Shown here: in pieces, positions 43,684 through 55,648 of the stretch
How the letters are laid out: the number at the start of each line of letters is the position of its first letter
How positions within the stretch are numbered: the first letter of the stretch is position 1
Origin: Apium graveolens
Taxonomy: Eukaryota; Streptophyta; Magnoliopsida; Apiales; Apiaceae
Length of the DNA: 64,000 bases
NCBI RefSeq assembly: GCF_009905375.1
Contig: NC_133647.1
Span: 6,643,144 to 6,707,143 of the forward strand
Direction of reading: 5' to 3'
Notes under the pieces: generated by a model
What the model was told of the DNA's origin: nothing
The model's input: the letters and a program-made list of their open reading frames with translations, nothing else
The model's database searches: none
Made by a program: the position numbers and the translations under genes

Positions 43684-46071
43684 CACTACCATAGATTGGC
43701 TATAGCAACCCCTACTTCAAAATTTATCTGTAAATCGTTGTTATTTGTTAAGTAATTTTGATAAATGTGTAACTATTGTAATGTTTTTAAAAATTGTTAG
43801 AAAAGTATACATTCTTGGAAAAAATATTAACAGCTTGCAACGAATCGGTAAAACCGTTGCAAAGAAATTCAAATTTTGGCCTAAAATGTTGGCGGGCTGT
43901 ATGAGCGGGCTTTTAAAATTTTTTGCCCAGGATTAGAAACAAGAGGTTAAGTAGAAAAAAAATCCAATGTCATTATTTGACCTAAGACCAAAATACATCC
44001 AACATAATAGGCGAGAGGGAGAGACACTCGAGAAACACGGATTCAAGCTCAAATCAATTCAAGCTCGAAGAACACTCAAGTTCAAGAAGGTATGCTCTTT
44101 CCCCACACTGATTATACTTGTTCATGTATATGTAATCGAGTTTTTGTGTGGGTTTCTATTTAGTACTTATATGTGGTATGTTTGCTTTGTGTTAATTAGA
44201 GTTTCTGTGATAATTTGGGTGTTCTTATTAAATTGAGATTTTGTTTTGAGGTTTATCATGAGACTTTCTTCCGAAGATCAAGTAATTAACACTAAAATTA
44301 TTTAGAATGAAGTAATTATTGGTTTTAAATTTGTGTAGGGTCCTTAGATTTGAAGCAGCAGCAAACCATTTTCTTCTAGAGTTTAAATTGGAAAAGGTGT
44401 CTGGGGCTGAAGGTCGTGTAAGTATATTTATGGTGTGTTTCTAGGTTATATGATATAAAGTTCATTTTCTGCAAAGTAAAAGTATTTAGAGGGGATATAG
44501 ATAGAATATGTGAAATATAGGATAAACAAAACTATTTCAAGCTATAAATGCTTTAAACAAAGATCTCGTTTAAAAATTATACTCATCATCTTTGGAGTTG
44601 ATTTGGGGTGCAACCATGTGCCCTTTGGAACATAATCTATAATCCCGGAGATGGCCAACTCTACACGCTTCCCTAATACATGTTCAAATATTTGTTTTGT
44701 ATAGATATGATAATTCTTGTAATTAGCCTGACCATGAATTATTTGTGCGTAGCTGATTCTTCTGTTTTTGTAGTTCTGTTCAGTTGCAACGTCTTAGTAG
44801 AAAAAAGTTTGTTGAATAGAGGCCCAACATAAGAGGACAGGACAGTTGGCGTGAATAGAGGAAAATGACGGCTCCTAAGCAGGAAATGGAACGAAGAGAT
44901 AAAGAGATTATGAATACTACCATATATTATGGATATGTATTAATAGTTAGCTAAAGTAGAAAAAATGACAAAATTACCACTTTTTTTAAAGTCTGTGACA
45001 AAAATACCAATTTTTCAAGTACATGGCATTTTTAAGTTGATGCTTCGATTGTGATTTTCAAGTACATGGCAATTTTTCAAGTACATGACAAAAGTATCAC
45101 TCCAATACGTATTTTTAAGTTGGGTATCACTAATACGCATTTAGTAAATAGGTAATTTGTGTAAAAAATGTTAAAAAAAAATTAAAAAAATATATATAAA
45201 GGAGATACGCATTTTGGAAATGCGTATCACTCTTTGACTTTTGGTGATACGCATTTCAGAAATGCGTGTCTTTGGTTTTGTTTTTGTTATTTTCTTTTTT
45301 ATTTTATTTTTTTACCTAATACCCATTTCTCAAATGCTTATTAGTGTTACCCATTTTACAAATACGTATTAGATGGATATTTTTGGCCGTATACTTGAAA
45401 AAGTGGTATTCTTGTTACAATTTTTTTTTAAAAATGTATTTTTGGCCATTGTCCGCTAAAGTACTTTATTTTTAACTTCTCTTGTAACTTTGCTGTAGCT
45501 AATTTGTGTATGCGACTTTGTCATTTATTTTGTCTTAGATTAAAATGTTTGTATGACGATAGTGTAACAGTCATGAACTGCTTTTGGATTGTTGGGTAGT
45601 TGATGCTTAGATTGTGATTTGTGAATAATGTGTGGCTTTTATGCATGGCTCGTACCATTTACAGGAAAAATCTAATATTTTTAAAAAATAATTGTTTCTA
45701 TTTCATTGAATAATGTTACTAAAAAGTTACAAAATCATTATTATAGAGTCAAAATCATTGCAATATATTTGTTAAAATCATTGTCGTTACTCTAATTTTG
45801 TTGCCTTAAGTTCATTAAAATGATACGATTTTAAGCTAATGCAATACTATTTAGGCGTTATAGCCAACAATTTGTTGCTATATGGATTTATTGAAACAAA
45901 TTAAATATGTTATTATAAGGCGCTATATTCGTTGCTAAATCGAGCAATTGCAACGCACTAGGATGCAACACCCAATTTTGGCCTATTTGTTGCCATAGAC
46001 TCTATTGTAACATAAATAACATATTAGGCAATATTTTCTCGGCGTTGCTATAAGAAATCTATGGTGTAGTG
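43684..46071. mobile_element. Complete non-autonomous CACTA element
   Basis: About 2.39 kb. The left end is CACTACCATAGATTGGCTAT followed by agcaacc; the right end reverse-complemented is CACTACACCATAGATTTCTT followed by atagcaacgcc, so the termini are imperfect inverted repeats of some 28-30 bases. A 3-bp target duplication GCA is present on both sides (43681-43683 and 46072-46074). Subterminal gttgc / gcaac motifs recur at both ends. No transposase is encoded. Inside at about 43966-44090 is a leader- or exon-like segment with a good donor (ttcaagaag|gtatg), possibly captured host sequence, and from about 44947 to 45470 a fold-back element is nested. Confidence 0.8.
44947..45470. mobile_element. 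Fold-back / long-TIR MITE nested in the CACTA element
   Basis: The left arm (agctaaagtagaaaaaatga ... ataccaatttttcaagtac) and the right arm (gtacttgaaaaagtggtatt ... ccgctaaagtac) are inverted copies over about 70 bases. The interior carries smaller palindromes built on gatacgcattt and aaatgcgtatc at 45203-45235 and 45243-45270, plus repeats of tttttcaagtacatg. No coding capacity. Exact ends and target duplication are uncertain. Confidence 0.6.
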
Positions 46072-46074
46072 GCA

Positions 46075-46458
46075 TCTACTAGCACGATGTGGATCAAGTT
46101 TTGGGATGTAGATTAGTTGGTTGTATTGGTTAAATTTATTATGATTTCTGTAGATTGTAGACTAGTGATGAATTTAGTTGAGATTATGAAATTTGGAATG
46201 TATTAGATTAATGTATAATATTTTCAAAATTTGAAGTCGATTTTTACACTTTCTAATATTAGTTTTTCATTTTTCTTTATGGTAAATTATTACACTAGCT
46301 TCGTACACTGTTACAGTAGGTTGTTCAAATTTTTACCTCAGCTACTAGTTTGATGCTAGCACTGTGGGACCCACATGCCAAGTCACCACTGTCGGCCCCA
46401 CAATGCCACGTCAGCATGCCACGTTACTAAAGTGTGGGGCCCAAATTGGGTATCAAAT
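46075..46458. other. Non-coding sequence left of plastid insertion
   Basis: No gene. Bases 46355-46450 are GC-richer with repeated phrases (gtgggaccc, ggccccacaatgccacgtca, catgccacgt). The plastid homology starts at about 46459. Confidence 0.4.
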
Positions 46459-47622
46459 GACCTTATGATAGTCAATATGGGCCCTCAACAACCATCAATG
46501 CACGGTGTTCTTCGACACATTGTTACTCTAGACGGTGAAGATGTTATTGACTGTGAATCGATATTGGGATATTTACATAGAGGAATGGAAAAAATTACGG
46601 AAAACTGAACCATTATATAATATTTACCTTATGTAACACGTTGGGATTATTTAGCTACTATGTTCACTAAAGCAATAACTGTAAATGCACTAGAGCAGTT
46701 AGGCAATATTCAAGTGCCTAAAAGGGCCAGCTATATCAGAGTCATTATGTTAGAGTTAAGTCGTATAGCGTCGCATTTGTTATGGCTTGGCCCTTTTATG
46801 GCAGATATTGGCACACAGACCCCTTTCTTCTATATTTTTCGAGAAAGAGAATTGATATATGACCTATTCAAAGTTGTTACCAGTATGCGAATGATGCATA
46901 ATTTTTTTCGTATTGGAGGAGTCGCTGCTGATTTACCTCATGGCTGGGTAGATAAATGTTTGGATTTTTGTGATTATTTTTTAACAAGAGTTACTGAATA
47001 TCAAAGGCTTATTACACGTAATACTATTTTTTTAGAGCGAGTTGAAGGAGTAGGCATTATTGGCGGAGAGGAGGCAATAAATTGGGGTTTACCGGGACCA
47101 ATGCTACGAGCTTCCATCATACAATGGGATCTTCGAAAGGTTGATCATTATGAGTCTTACGATGAATTTGATTGGGGAGTTCAATGGCAAAGAGAAGGGG
47201 ATTCATTAGCTCGTTATTTAGTACGAATCAGTGAAATGACAGAATCAATAAAAATTATTCAACAGGCTTTTGAAGGAATTCGGGGGGGGGGGGGGGCTAT
47301 GAGAATTTAGAAATTCGGCGCTTTGATAAAGTATGGGATCCCGAATGGAATGATTTTGACTATCAATTTATCAGTAAAAAACCTTCTCCTACTTTTGAAT
47401 TGTCAAAACAAGAACTTTATGTGAGAGTCGAAGCCCCAAAAGGAGAATTAGGAATTTTTCCTGATAGGAGATAAAGGTGTTTTTCCTTGAAGATGGAAAA
47501 TCCGACCACCGGGTTTTATCAATTTGCAAATCCTTCCTCAATTAGTTAAAAGAATGAAATTGGCCGATATTATGACAATACTAGGTAGCATAGATATCAT
47601 TATGGGAGAAGTTGATCGTTAA
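46459..47622 (+). pseudogene. ndhH: ndhH fragment (NDH complex subunit H), nuclear copy
   Basis: NdhH is the 49-kDa-type subunit of the plastid NDH complex near the ferredoxin/quinone site. The frame begins at codon ~9 ([19 protein letters not shown]), missing the first residues, with a CGA-to-TGA stop near 46606 (MEKITEN*) and an open part 46660-47310 ([52 protein letters not shown]). A run of 15 G at 47282-47296 replaces the normal Gly-Gly-Pro codons and shifts the frame. The rest is recognisable to EVDR and the TAA at 47620-47622. ndhA starts one base later, the normal plastid spacing. Confidence 0.92.
47282..47296 (+). repeat. Homopolymer run of 15 G in ndhH pseudogene
   Basis: A 15-G run lies where plastid ndhH encodes Gly-Gly-Pro. 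It causes the frameshift that ends the long ORF at 47310. Confidence 0.85.
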
Positions 47623-47623
47623 A

Positions 47624-47689
47624 ATGATAATAGATACAACAGAAGTACAAGCTATCAATTCTTTTTTTTTTATATTGGAATCCTTAAAA
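47624..47689 (+). pseudogene. ndhA: ndhA exon 1, first part, cut by CACTA insertion
   Basis: ATG 47624 reads MIIDTTEVQAINSF, then a T-run (10-11 T) that disturbs the frame, then sequence corresponding to the ESLKE region. It is interrupted at 47690 by the CACTA terminus; the gene resumes at 57097 after the element. NdhA is a membrane subunit of the plastid NDH complex. Confidence 0.85.
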
Positions 47690-47699
47690 CACTACTTGA

Positions 47700-48330
47700 A
47701 AAAAGACCTTAGACATCGGTTTTTAACCGATGTCTATGTAAAAAATGTATGATGTCTTCGCGACTGATGCTAAATGTATTTTCTCATAGACATCGGTTAA
47801 AAACCGATGTCTATGTAATATTACACATCGTTTCTGAAAAATTTCTGATGTCTAATTCACATTGATGTTATATAATTGTTTAATGTCAAGTTCAGAAATG
47901 TAATATTAAGACGGTTAGGCCTGTTTTAAATTATAACACACAATCAATATTTATAAAATAACATCGGTTAAAAATAAAAAACCGATGTCTATATCTTATT
48001 AGACATCGATCATTTTCTAAGTACCCGATGTCAATATTGATAATAGACATCGATCATTTTCTAAGTACCTGATGTCAATGTTGATAATAGACATCGGTTG
48101 TTTTCTAATAAACCGATGTTAGTATGATAAATAGACATCGGGTGTTTATTTTTAAATTGATGTTATTACCATGTTTCATGTGCTAATATTCCTTTATTAA
48201 CATCGAATATTTTATTTTTCTAATGTCTTTGTGATTTTAAGACATTGCTTTTATATGTGTAAACTGATGTTATTTATGGTTTTTTAACATCGGTTCTAAT
48301 AACAATGTGATGTCTGTTTCTATTATAATT
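47700..48330. repeat. Left subterminal hairpin repeats of CACTA no. 2
   Basis: More than ten copies of acatcggtt / aaccgatgt in alternating orientation, several forming near-perfect hairpins (for example around 47712-47736 and 47786-47817). Presumed binding sites of the element's second protein, by analogy with En/Spm. Confidence 0.85.
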
Positions 48331-48650
48331 AAACTGAGCATCTCTGTTTTTGCATGAACCAGAAAACTCCATATGGTAAAATCCAATCAACCAACAATTT
48401 TCCATCCAACCAACCAACAATTTTCACCCCATCAACTAACAATTAACCCAGATTCAACCAACAACAGTTTTTATCCAATCAACAACCTAAAACATCTACT
48501 AGAAAATTCAGAACATCTACATTAACCAACCAACAACAAATATATAGCGAAAATAGTTCTAACACATTGTCAAACATGCATCTTACAAATTCGATCATCA
48601 AGTACATTATGAAACCAGAATTTACAGTAGCGAGGCAAGGAAATTTACAA
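48331..48650. other. Non-coding part of CACTA no. 2
   Basis: Contains a repeated aaccaacaa/atcaaccaac phrase (48385-48540), probably in the 3' untranslated region of the minus-strand gene. No ORF. Confidence 0.5.
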
Positions 48651-48654
48651 TCTA

Positions 48655-49636
48655 TATTTTGTCTTGAATAAAGTCGATAACATCACAGCGAACCTGGTCT
48701 AGCTCATCTAGAGTGTAAGACTTGCGAGTCTTGGTCGCCCACTAAAAATTGAGTAAACCGAAAAGGGAAATCATTAAAAAATACATCTAAAATGCCACAT
48801 TCAGTCATACAAAAATGAATGTACGGACCTTAGAAGTAAAAGAAATTTCCCTGTCCTCAATAATTTCCTTCATGTACCTCATGACCACATAACCACATTC
48901 AACCCCACCATGCTGTTTCGGGAATCCCTGTTAAGATAAAAAAAACTGGCTTTACAAACTAATTAAATCAAGATTACTGTCGTACTATAAAAATTATAAT
49001 ATAAATTACTTACTACAAGATTCTTGATTTTAGGAGCTTTGTTACCCCTTCCTGTTTGAGAATTAACTTGTTTTATTGTCCTGCATATTATAATGACACG
49101 GTGTCAAGAGTCATATTTCGAATACAAGAAATAAATGAAAACAACCTAAAAAATAAAAGGAATAATGTTACTCTGATAATGCTTTTTCTAAATCATCAAA
49201 ATGAGTTGGATGAGGCAAAGGATTGAGAATGTAAATGTCGCCATCCCATATTACGACCAGAATCCAGTGACAACTGTATTATTATAAATTTACACAAGTT
49301 AGATATTTTTAAAAATAGCCTAAAAACCTAAAAGAAAATTAAATTAATAGATTACAATATGTATTTAAAAATACTTACTGATGATTATGTGGCAGGAAGA
49401 ATATGTGATTTTGATTACCCTCTTTCAATCGACTACCAACATTTCGTTGAAAATCAGCATTCAAATTAAAGTTGGCGCCAGGATCAAAAAATCCATACAG
49501 GACCAGATCATCATTATTGCGAACGCTCTTAATTGTACTATGCAAGTGCCTATATATATGTGGGAGAAATTAAAATTACTAGCAGACCAGTTGTGCGATA
49601 ATTCAAACAGAACCTATAACCACGAAAATAAATTAC
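48655..49636 (-). pseudogene. Ulp1/C48-like protease domain of the CACTA no. 2 second gene
   Basis: Minus-strand exon-like pieces: about 49600-49385 (DDLVLYGFFDPGANFNL, FQRNVGSRLKEGNQNH), 49275-49180 with the catalytic His block CHWILVVIWDGDIYILNPLP, 48930-48835 with the Gln/Cys block FPKQHGGVECGYVVMRYMKE, and 48750-48660 (TRKSYTLDELDQVRCDVIDF, IQDKI and stop). His, Asn/Asp, Gln and Cys positions match the C48 family and the same domain in CACTA no. 1. A long ORF on the opposite strand (49381-49761) is only a shadow of this. Confidence 0.8.
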
Positions 49637-51974
49637 TTACGCCATATACGCAGATATCGCAGCTTGTCCAATCATGTCAAACTCTAACAATGCTTTTAAA
49701 TTCTCATACAATATATATATTGTCTTCTCAACTCCAAACACATCGGAATCATATGGAATAGGGATCGATTCCCCGCTGGCTTTCATAAATGTCGTAGCAT
49801 GTTTGTACAATACCTTGTATTGGCGTGGCACTTTCTTGCTGACCTTGACGTGAGTGAACTCTTGTTGAATTTTATGCACCTCACCCTTGTTCTTTGACTG
49901 CGACACATCTCTTTTCTTTTTCAACAAAAAAATGAAAGAATATAAATAGACATTTATTCACCTAATTAACCCCTATTTTTCAACTTTTATAAAACTTTAG
50001 CAACCAACAAGCACATGTAAATACCACAATTATCCTTAGGCTGATTAAATTTCGAGGTCATGCCAAGTGTGAACCAACGGCTTCACGAACATGTTCAATT
50101 TCACCAGGTATAGGCACAGGAACTAAAGCATCTGGTTGGATATGTCCATCAACCGACACACGAGCATGTCCAGGCTTCAGGGGCACTCCATGAACCGAAA
50201 CATTCATTTCATCATCTTCGAAAATAGTACCAAAAGCAACCTTATTTTCGATGCTATCCACCGAAAGCTCATAAATTTGTGGACCCTATAATTTTAAGGA
50301 GTAAATTATATAATTACTCTACAATTTGAAGAACTGTATAATTACAATAATATTTGTGAAATATACCTTCTTTTCTGATGGAGGGGGTAGATCATAAGCA
50401 AGACAATCATCATTCACCAATATTTCTTTTGCTTTTGGTTCTCCTTCAACTGGTTGGCAACTTGCTCTCTCCGAAAAATTCGGAGACTGCTGATTAGATC
50501 CTGTAAACAATGACTTGAGCTCAGCCATTTCCTGCCTTGTTCTTACCAACTCCTCCTGTAGCACTCTATCACGGGCCAAAAACTCCGCCTTGGTAATTGC
50601 AGGTTTCTCTCTTTCGGCAGATTAAAGAACATTTTTGGGGTGACAAAACCTCCAACTCCTCGAATCCTGCCTGAATGCTCAGGAGTTCCGAGTGCCGTAG
50701 TCAACACATCATCAGTTCCAGATGGTACGAATTCACCCTTCTCCTTCTTTTCGAGTAACTCATCCTAATGCAGATAAGAATACACATCAGATCTTAGGGA
50801 CATATTATGAATAATGAAGGAATAAACAGATTTCTCATTATAATCTGTTTTTCTCGATTAAATGCAATTTTTTTCATAATTTTTACTTACAATTCTGGAA
50901 AATACTGCTTCTTTATCTTCATCAAGTTCCTCATCATCTAGCTTTGACTTTCGAGCCTTTTTCCAAAATATTGCCCGATCTGGTTTCTCCTCGGGCTTCA
51001 GTTTGCCTTTCTTTATCTGTTTAAGATGAGAACAAATTAAAAGGTGCTTTATTTGTTGAAGATGAGAAAAAATTATAGCTAGGTTCTTACTTCATCCTCT
51101 TGTAAACCAATGTAACCCTTCCTTGACAAACGATGATGATATTTTCGATTATGCACTCTTTCGCTCTGCAGGGTGCGTAGTTTCTGCATCATACAACGAA
51201 TAATTATATCCAAGTAAATATTCTAAATCCAAAAAGGGTATACTGGCAAAGAAAATGCATCCATACCAGCCACTTATCACCTCTCCTCTGCGCGATAAAT
51301 CTCTTCCAAGCTTCTTGACCCACAAACCGATAATTTTTTGGAGGCCTCTTCAGTTTCTTCTTTTTTTCAGCTTATGGCATCACGTGTTTAGTTGTTAAAT
51401 AAGTTTTAAACTGTCTCCACTTCTCTCCTGCAGACTTAAGCACCATAGCCTCACTTTCCGGAGCAACTTTAAATGTACCCTATGGACAATAAAATACACA
51501 AGTTTATAAGGCTTAGATAGTAGTACTAAAAATAAGTTGTGTGTGTCAACTATAATTTAATACCTTAATATCAAGCCATAATTTATCTTTCAATTCCCGA
51601 TCCACATTTGGCCAGCTGTCAATGTCGATAGGAATCATAGTTCTTGCCAGGTGCCCTATGTAGGACTGTAAGGTACACCTAGTATCTCCGACAAGAACTC
51701 CAAACTCATTGTATTTGATTTTAAATCTCTTGCCCTGGGCCTTCCTTACCAATACTTTTTTAAGAGAGGAAACACCTCATGCAGCTCCCAACCTTCTTTT
51801 CGCAGAATTAGAATTAGTTGTTGTTTCTTGTTCAGACTGTTGCTTTTCAGTTTGAGGTTCAATTGGTGCTTGTCCATCCTGATCACAGTGCTCTTCAACC
51901 TCCTGATCACAATGTTCTTCGACCTCTTTAACTTTTTTAGATTTGCTTTTGTTGGTTCTCTGTTTCTTTGCCAT
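49637..51974 (-). pseudogene. TNPA-type gene of CACTA no. 2
   Basis: Exon 1 51974-51564: MAKKQRTNKSKSKKVKEVEE, a repeated EEHCDQ unit, a CGA-to-TGA stop at about 51776, then FKIKYNEFGVLVGDTRCTL and LKDKLWLDIK|gt. Exon 2 about 51480-51268 contains ESEAMVLKSAGEKWRQFKTY and NYRFVGQEAWKRFIAQRRGD. Further exons: 51200-51000 (LRTLQSERVHNRKYHHR), 50980-50890 (Lys/Asp-rich), 50765-50630 (ALGTPEHSGRIRGVGGFVTP), 50579-50370 (EELVRTRQEMAELKSLF), 50285-50050 (VHGVPLKPGHARVSVDGHIQ, GEIEHVREAVGSHLA) and 49927-49637 (IPIPYDSDVFGVEKTIYILY). It continues into the Ulp1-like domain. This copy preserves the exon that is missing from CACTA no. 1. Confidence 0.8.
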
Positions 51975-52274
51975 TTTTGTCCTTCATTCTGAATAATAAA
52001 ACAAGAAATAATTAGTCACTGAATAAATGAAACTCTACATGAATTAAAATACATTCAAAATTACATATGCATGAATAAAAATGCATTCAAAATTACAACT
52101 GGAAAATTTCAAAACAAATACAAAAACAAAATACAAAAAAATTATAAAAGAAAAATTACAAAAAAAAATGCATTAGTCACTATAATTCATTTACTCAAAA
52201 AAATTACAAAGGAAAATTAAATATGCTGATTAAATTATAACAAGCAAAAAGTACAGATAGCTAAATTAACAGGA
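51975..52274. other. Intergenic part of CACTA no. 2 between TNPA and TNPD
   Basis: A-rich spacer with a repeated acaaaaaaatgcattagtcac-like phrase; no gene. It probably carries the promoter of the minus-strand TNPA gene and the 3' end of TNPD. Confidence 0.4.
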
Positions 52275-55200
52275 TCATTTTTTAACCCAAATTCCCTCAA
52301 CATTAGGCCTAATACTATGCGCAACGTCTTCATTGGTCACATCAGAAACAGGGATGTTAGAGCAGAAGGGAGGATGTTCCATGATCGCGTCACCCAAATC
52401 ATCGTCGTTATATAACTCTTGATAGTCTCTAGTTGTGGAAGTTAACACGATCGACCAAGTAGGATCAACCAGATCTTTAATGTAAAACACATGGTTGACT
52501 TGGTCAACAGATACATATTTATCCTTCTTATGGCCTTTTTGATTGAAATCCACAAGTGTGAAGCCAAGATCGTCGATCTTTATGCCTTTATCATTCTCTG
52601 CCCATTTACACAAGAAGAGTGGAGCTTTGAACTCATGGTAATCCAACTCCTATACTTCCAAGATTATGCCATAAAAGGTCATATCACTCTCAATGGGGTT
52701 TAAATCTTTCGCACTGGACACCTGGACTGCCTTAGCAACCACAGAAACTCCAATGTTTTGAACAACCCGCGCATCATCTCGGTCTTTCATAAAGTATCGG
52801 ACTCCATTGACTTAAAAACCTTGATAAGTTAAAACAGAAAATGATGGTTTTCCAGCGAGCCATCGTATCGTCTCTGAAATAGCATCGGGATTTCCCTTCA
52901 TTTCACTACTTACCTATACATAATATTATATAATAAAAAAATCCATCAGTTGCAAACTACAACTAACAACTATTTAAGTAGACAATACACAAAACCTACT
53001 TTTTTTCAAACCAATCGGCAAATAGCCGATTGTGCTCTCCCATGAGCCAATGAACACTTTTTTTCTTCCCTCGGTAAATTTCATCCAAATACTCCTTGTG
53101 CATTCTGAGAATATGCATAAATATTAGAAATAACCAACAAAAATTACATCTTCAAACAAATAGGACAAGTTAATAAAATAAACGTACACGATATAGGGAT
53201 ATACTTCATCATTGTTTTGAAGGACATGCAGATGAGCCTCATCTCGCTCATTTTCTTCCACGACCTTTATTATCGCGGCAGATAATGGACCAGATTGCTT
53301 GCCTTGCTCAACTAGAATGCCGATAGTTGTACAAGTCTGGCTCATAAATTTTGTGCAGAATTCTACTGATTCTTCTTTAAGGTAGCTTTCTTCCATACAA
53401 CCTTCAGGATAATATCAGTTTCGTACATTGCTCTTTAGCACTTTATAGAATCATTCGAAGGCATACATCCATCTATAAAATACCGGTCCACATAAACGCA
53501 CTTCTAGGACCAAGTGGACAATAAGATGTAACATTACATCAAAAAATGATGAAGGGAATATTTTTTCTAGATCGCATAAGGTTATTATTACATCTGACTG
53601 CAATTTATCGAGTTTCGAGACATCGACAACTTTGCTGCATAAAGTATTAAAAAAGAAGCACAGTCGTATGATTGTGACCCTAACATTTTTCGGGAGAACG
53701 GATCGAATGGCAATAGGGAGGAGTTGTTGGAGAAGGATATGGCAGTCATGGGACTTAAGCCCGTATATCTTCAAATCAGACATGGATACACAATTTTTTA
53801 TGTTTGATCCATGTCCAGAAGGAAGTTTCATAGACAAGAATGAGTTCAACACTTTCTTTTTTTCAACCTTCGACAAAGTAAAAGGGGAAGGAGGCAGATA
53901 GGTCTTCTTTTGTCCTACTTGAGGAGCTAAATCATGTCTAACACCCATATCAATCATATCACGACGTGCCGCCTCACTATCTTTTGACTTTCGTATATTT
54001 AATAACGTCCCAAGCAGATTATCACACACATTTTTCTCGATGTGCATAACATCGAGACAGTGGCGAACATGATGATATTTCCAATATTCTAACTAAAAAA
54101 AACAGATTTTTTCTTCCATGGACATTCCACCTTCTTCGACTTCTTCACCTCTTTTCCAAAACAAAAATCAATTCGTTCCTGACGCGCTAACACTTCTTCT
54201 CCGGAAAGGGGTTGACATGCGTTCCCCAACTCTTGTTGTCCGTTAAAGGCCGCCTTCTGCCTCCTATAAGGGTGCTGCCTAGGCAATTAACGGCGATGAC
54301 CTTGGAAGCACATCTTCCTACTGTGACTTAAATATTTAGCCACAGTATCGTCACCATAAATTGGACAACTCTTATAACCCTTATTCACGCAGCCTGACAA
54401 GTTTCCATATGCTGGAAAATCATTTATAGTCCACAATAAAATTGCTTTTAGAGTGAAATATGATTTACTATAGGCTTCATAAACGTTTGGTTCACCTTCT
54501 TCCCAAAGTTTTTTCAGATCATCAATCAACGGTTGTAAATAAACGTCGATGTTATTTCCCGGCTCATGTGGACCAGGAACTAAAACTGACAACATCATGA
54601 ACTTCCTTTTCATGCATAACCACGGAGGAAGATTGTACATTACCAACACTACTGGCCAGCATGTATATCGATTGACTAACCCATTAGTATGCGGGTTGAT
54701 ACCATCCGCTGATAAAGCCAACCTAATATTCCTAGATTCACTACCAAAGGCAGGCCACCGGTAATCGATATTCCTCAAAGAAGGAGGGTCGGCCGGATGT
54801 CGCATCTTGTCATCATTTATTCGCTAATTTGCATGCCAAGTCATGAGTTCAGCAGTAGAGGGAGATTTAAATAACCGTTTAAATCTTCGAATTATAGGAA
54901 AATACCACATGACCTTGGCTAGAACATTGACCCTAAGTTGGCCATTCTTCCGTACTTTCCAACATGACAGCTTGCAATGAGGACACTGAGAAGTATCAGA
55001 ATGTATGCCCCTATACAGTATACAATCATTGGGACATGAATGAATTTTTATATACACTAGACCTAAATCGGATAAAGTTTTCTTCGCTTCATATGCGTTA
55101 GGAGGCAACACATTATCTTTGGGAAGGATCGAGCCAACTGAAGAGAGCAGCTCGGTAAAGGCAGTGTCGCTAATACCAAACCTAGCTTTCCAGTTGTGTA

Positions 55201-55648
55201 ATTTTAACATTGACTATAACTTTGTGCACTCGCTGCCTTCAAAAAACGGTTGTTCCGCATCAACAACAAACCTCTGAAAATAATATGAATCCTTATCGTA
55301 ATTACCCAAATTAAAAGCCGCTTCACAAACTTCAACAGTTTCTGATGCAACAAAGTGCTCTATAGGTTGGTTTGAAGCAGGACGTGTACTACCTATAGAA
55401 GACCTAGTACTCCTAGTAGATTTTTCTTCATGCCAAATCCAATCAACATACCCCAAACTAAAACCATGATCGTAGATATGTCCCCTTATGATTTTGGTTG
55501 AGAATTTTTTAAAATTCACACATCGACCACATGGACAAGGAATTCTTTTAGGATCTTTACAATTTTCTTCAGCGAAAATCAAGAATTCTTCGACGCCAAT
55601 TTCAAATTCTAAGGAATCCCTATCTTTCGATATCCACGACTTATCCAT
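52275..55648 (-). pseudogene. TNPD/TNP2-like CACTA transposase pseudogene, minus strand
   Basis: Start ATG 55648 (MDKSWISKDRDSLEFEIGVE) with the Cys motif CPCGRCVNFKKF. The same frame continues through stops near 55214, 54824 and 54287 to 54089: LLKLHNWKARFGISD-type block; NDCILYRGIHSDTSQCPHC; RHPADPPSLRNIDYRWP; LALSADGINPH; PGPHEPGNNIDVYLQPL. A frameshift near 54090 is followed by MHIEKNVCDNLLGTLLNI (54047) and DUF4218 (LKIYGLKSHDCHILLQQLLP) to 53451, then 53396-53124. DUF4216 is at 52646-52275 (GFTLVDFNQKGHKKDKYVSV, VFYIKDLVDPTWSIVL). One or more introns lie near 53120-52650. Domain order equals that of CACTA no. 1. Confidence 0.9.

Noticed and set aside
43399..43692. 97-codon minus-strand ORF
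   Set aside because: A/T-derived string running across the boundary of the CACTA element at 43684; no domain.
47700..48330. CRISPR-like or satellite array
   Set aside because: Alternating-orientation hairpin units at the end of a CACTA element, mirrored at the other end of the same element.
49381..49761. Plus-strand ORF of 126 codons
   Set aside because: It lies antisense to the Ulp1-like exons of CACTA no. 2, whose minus-strand translation matches a known family.
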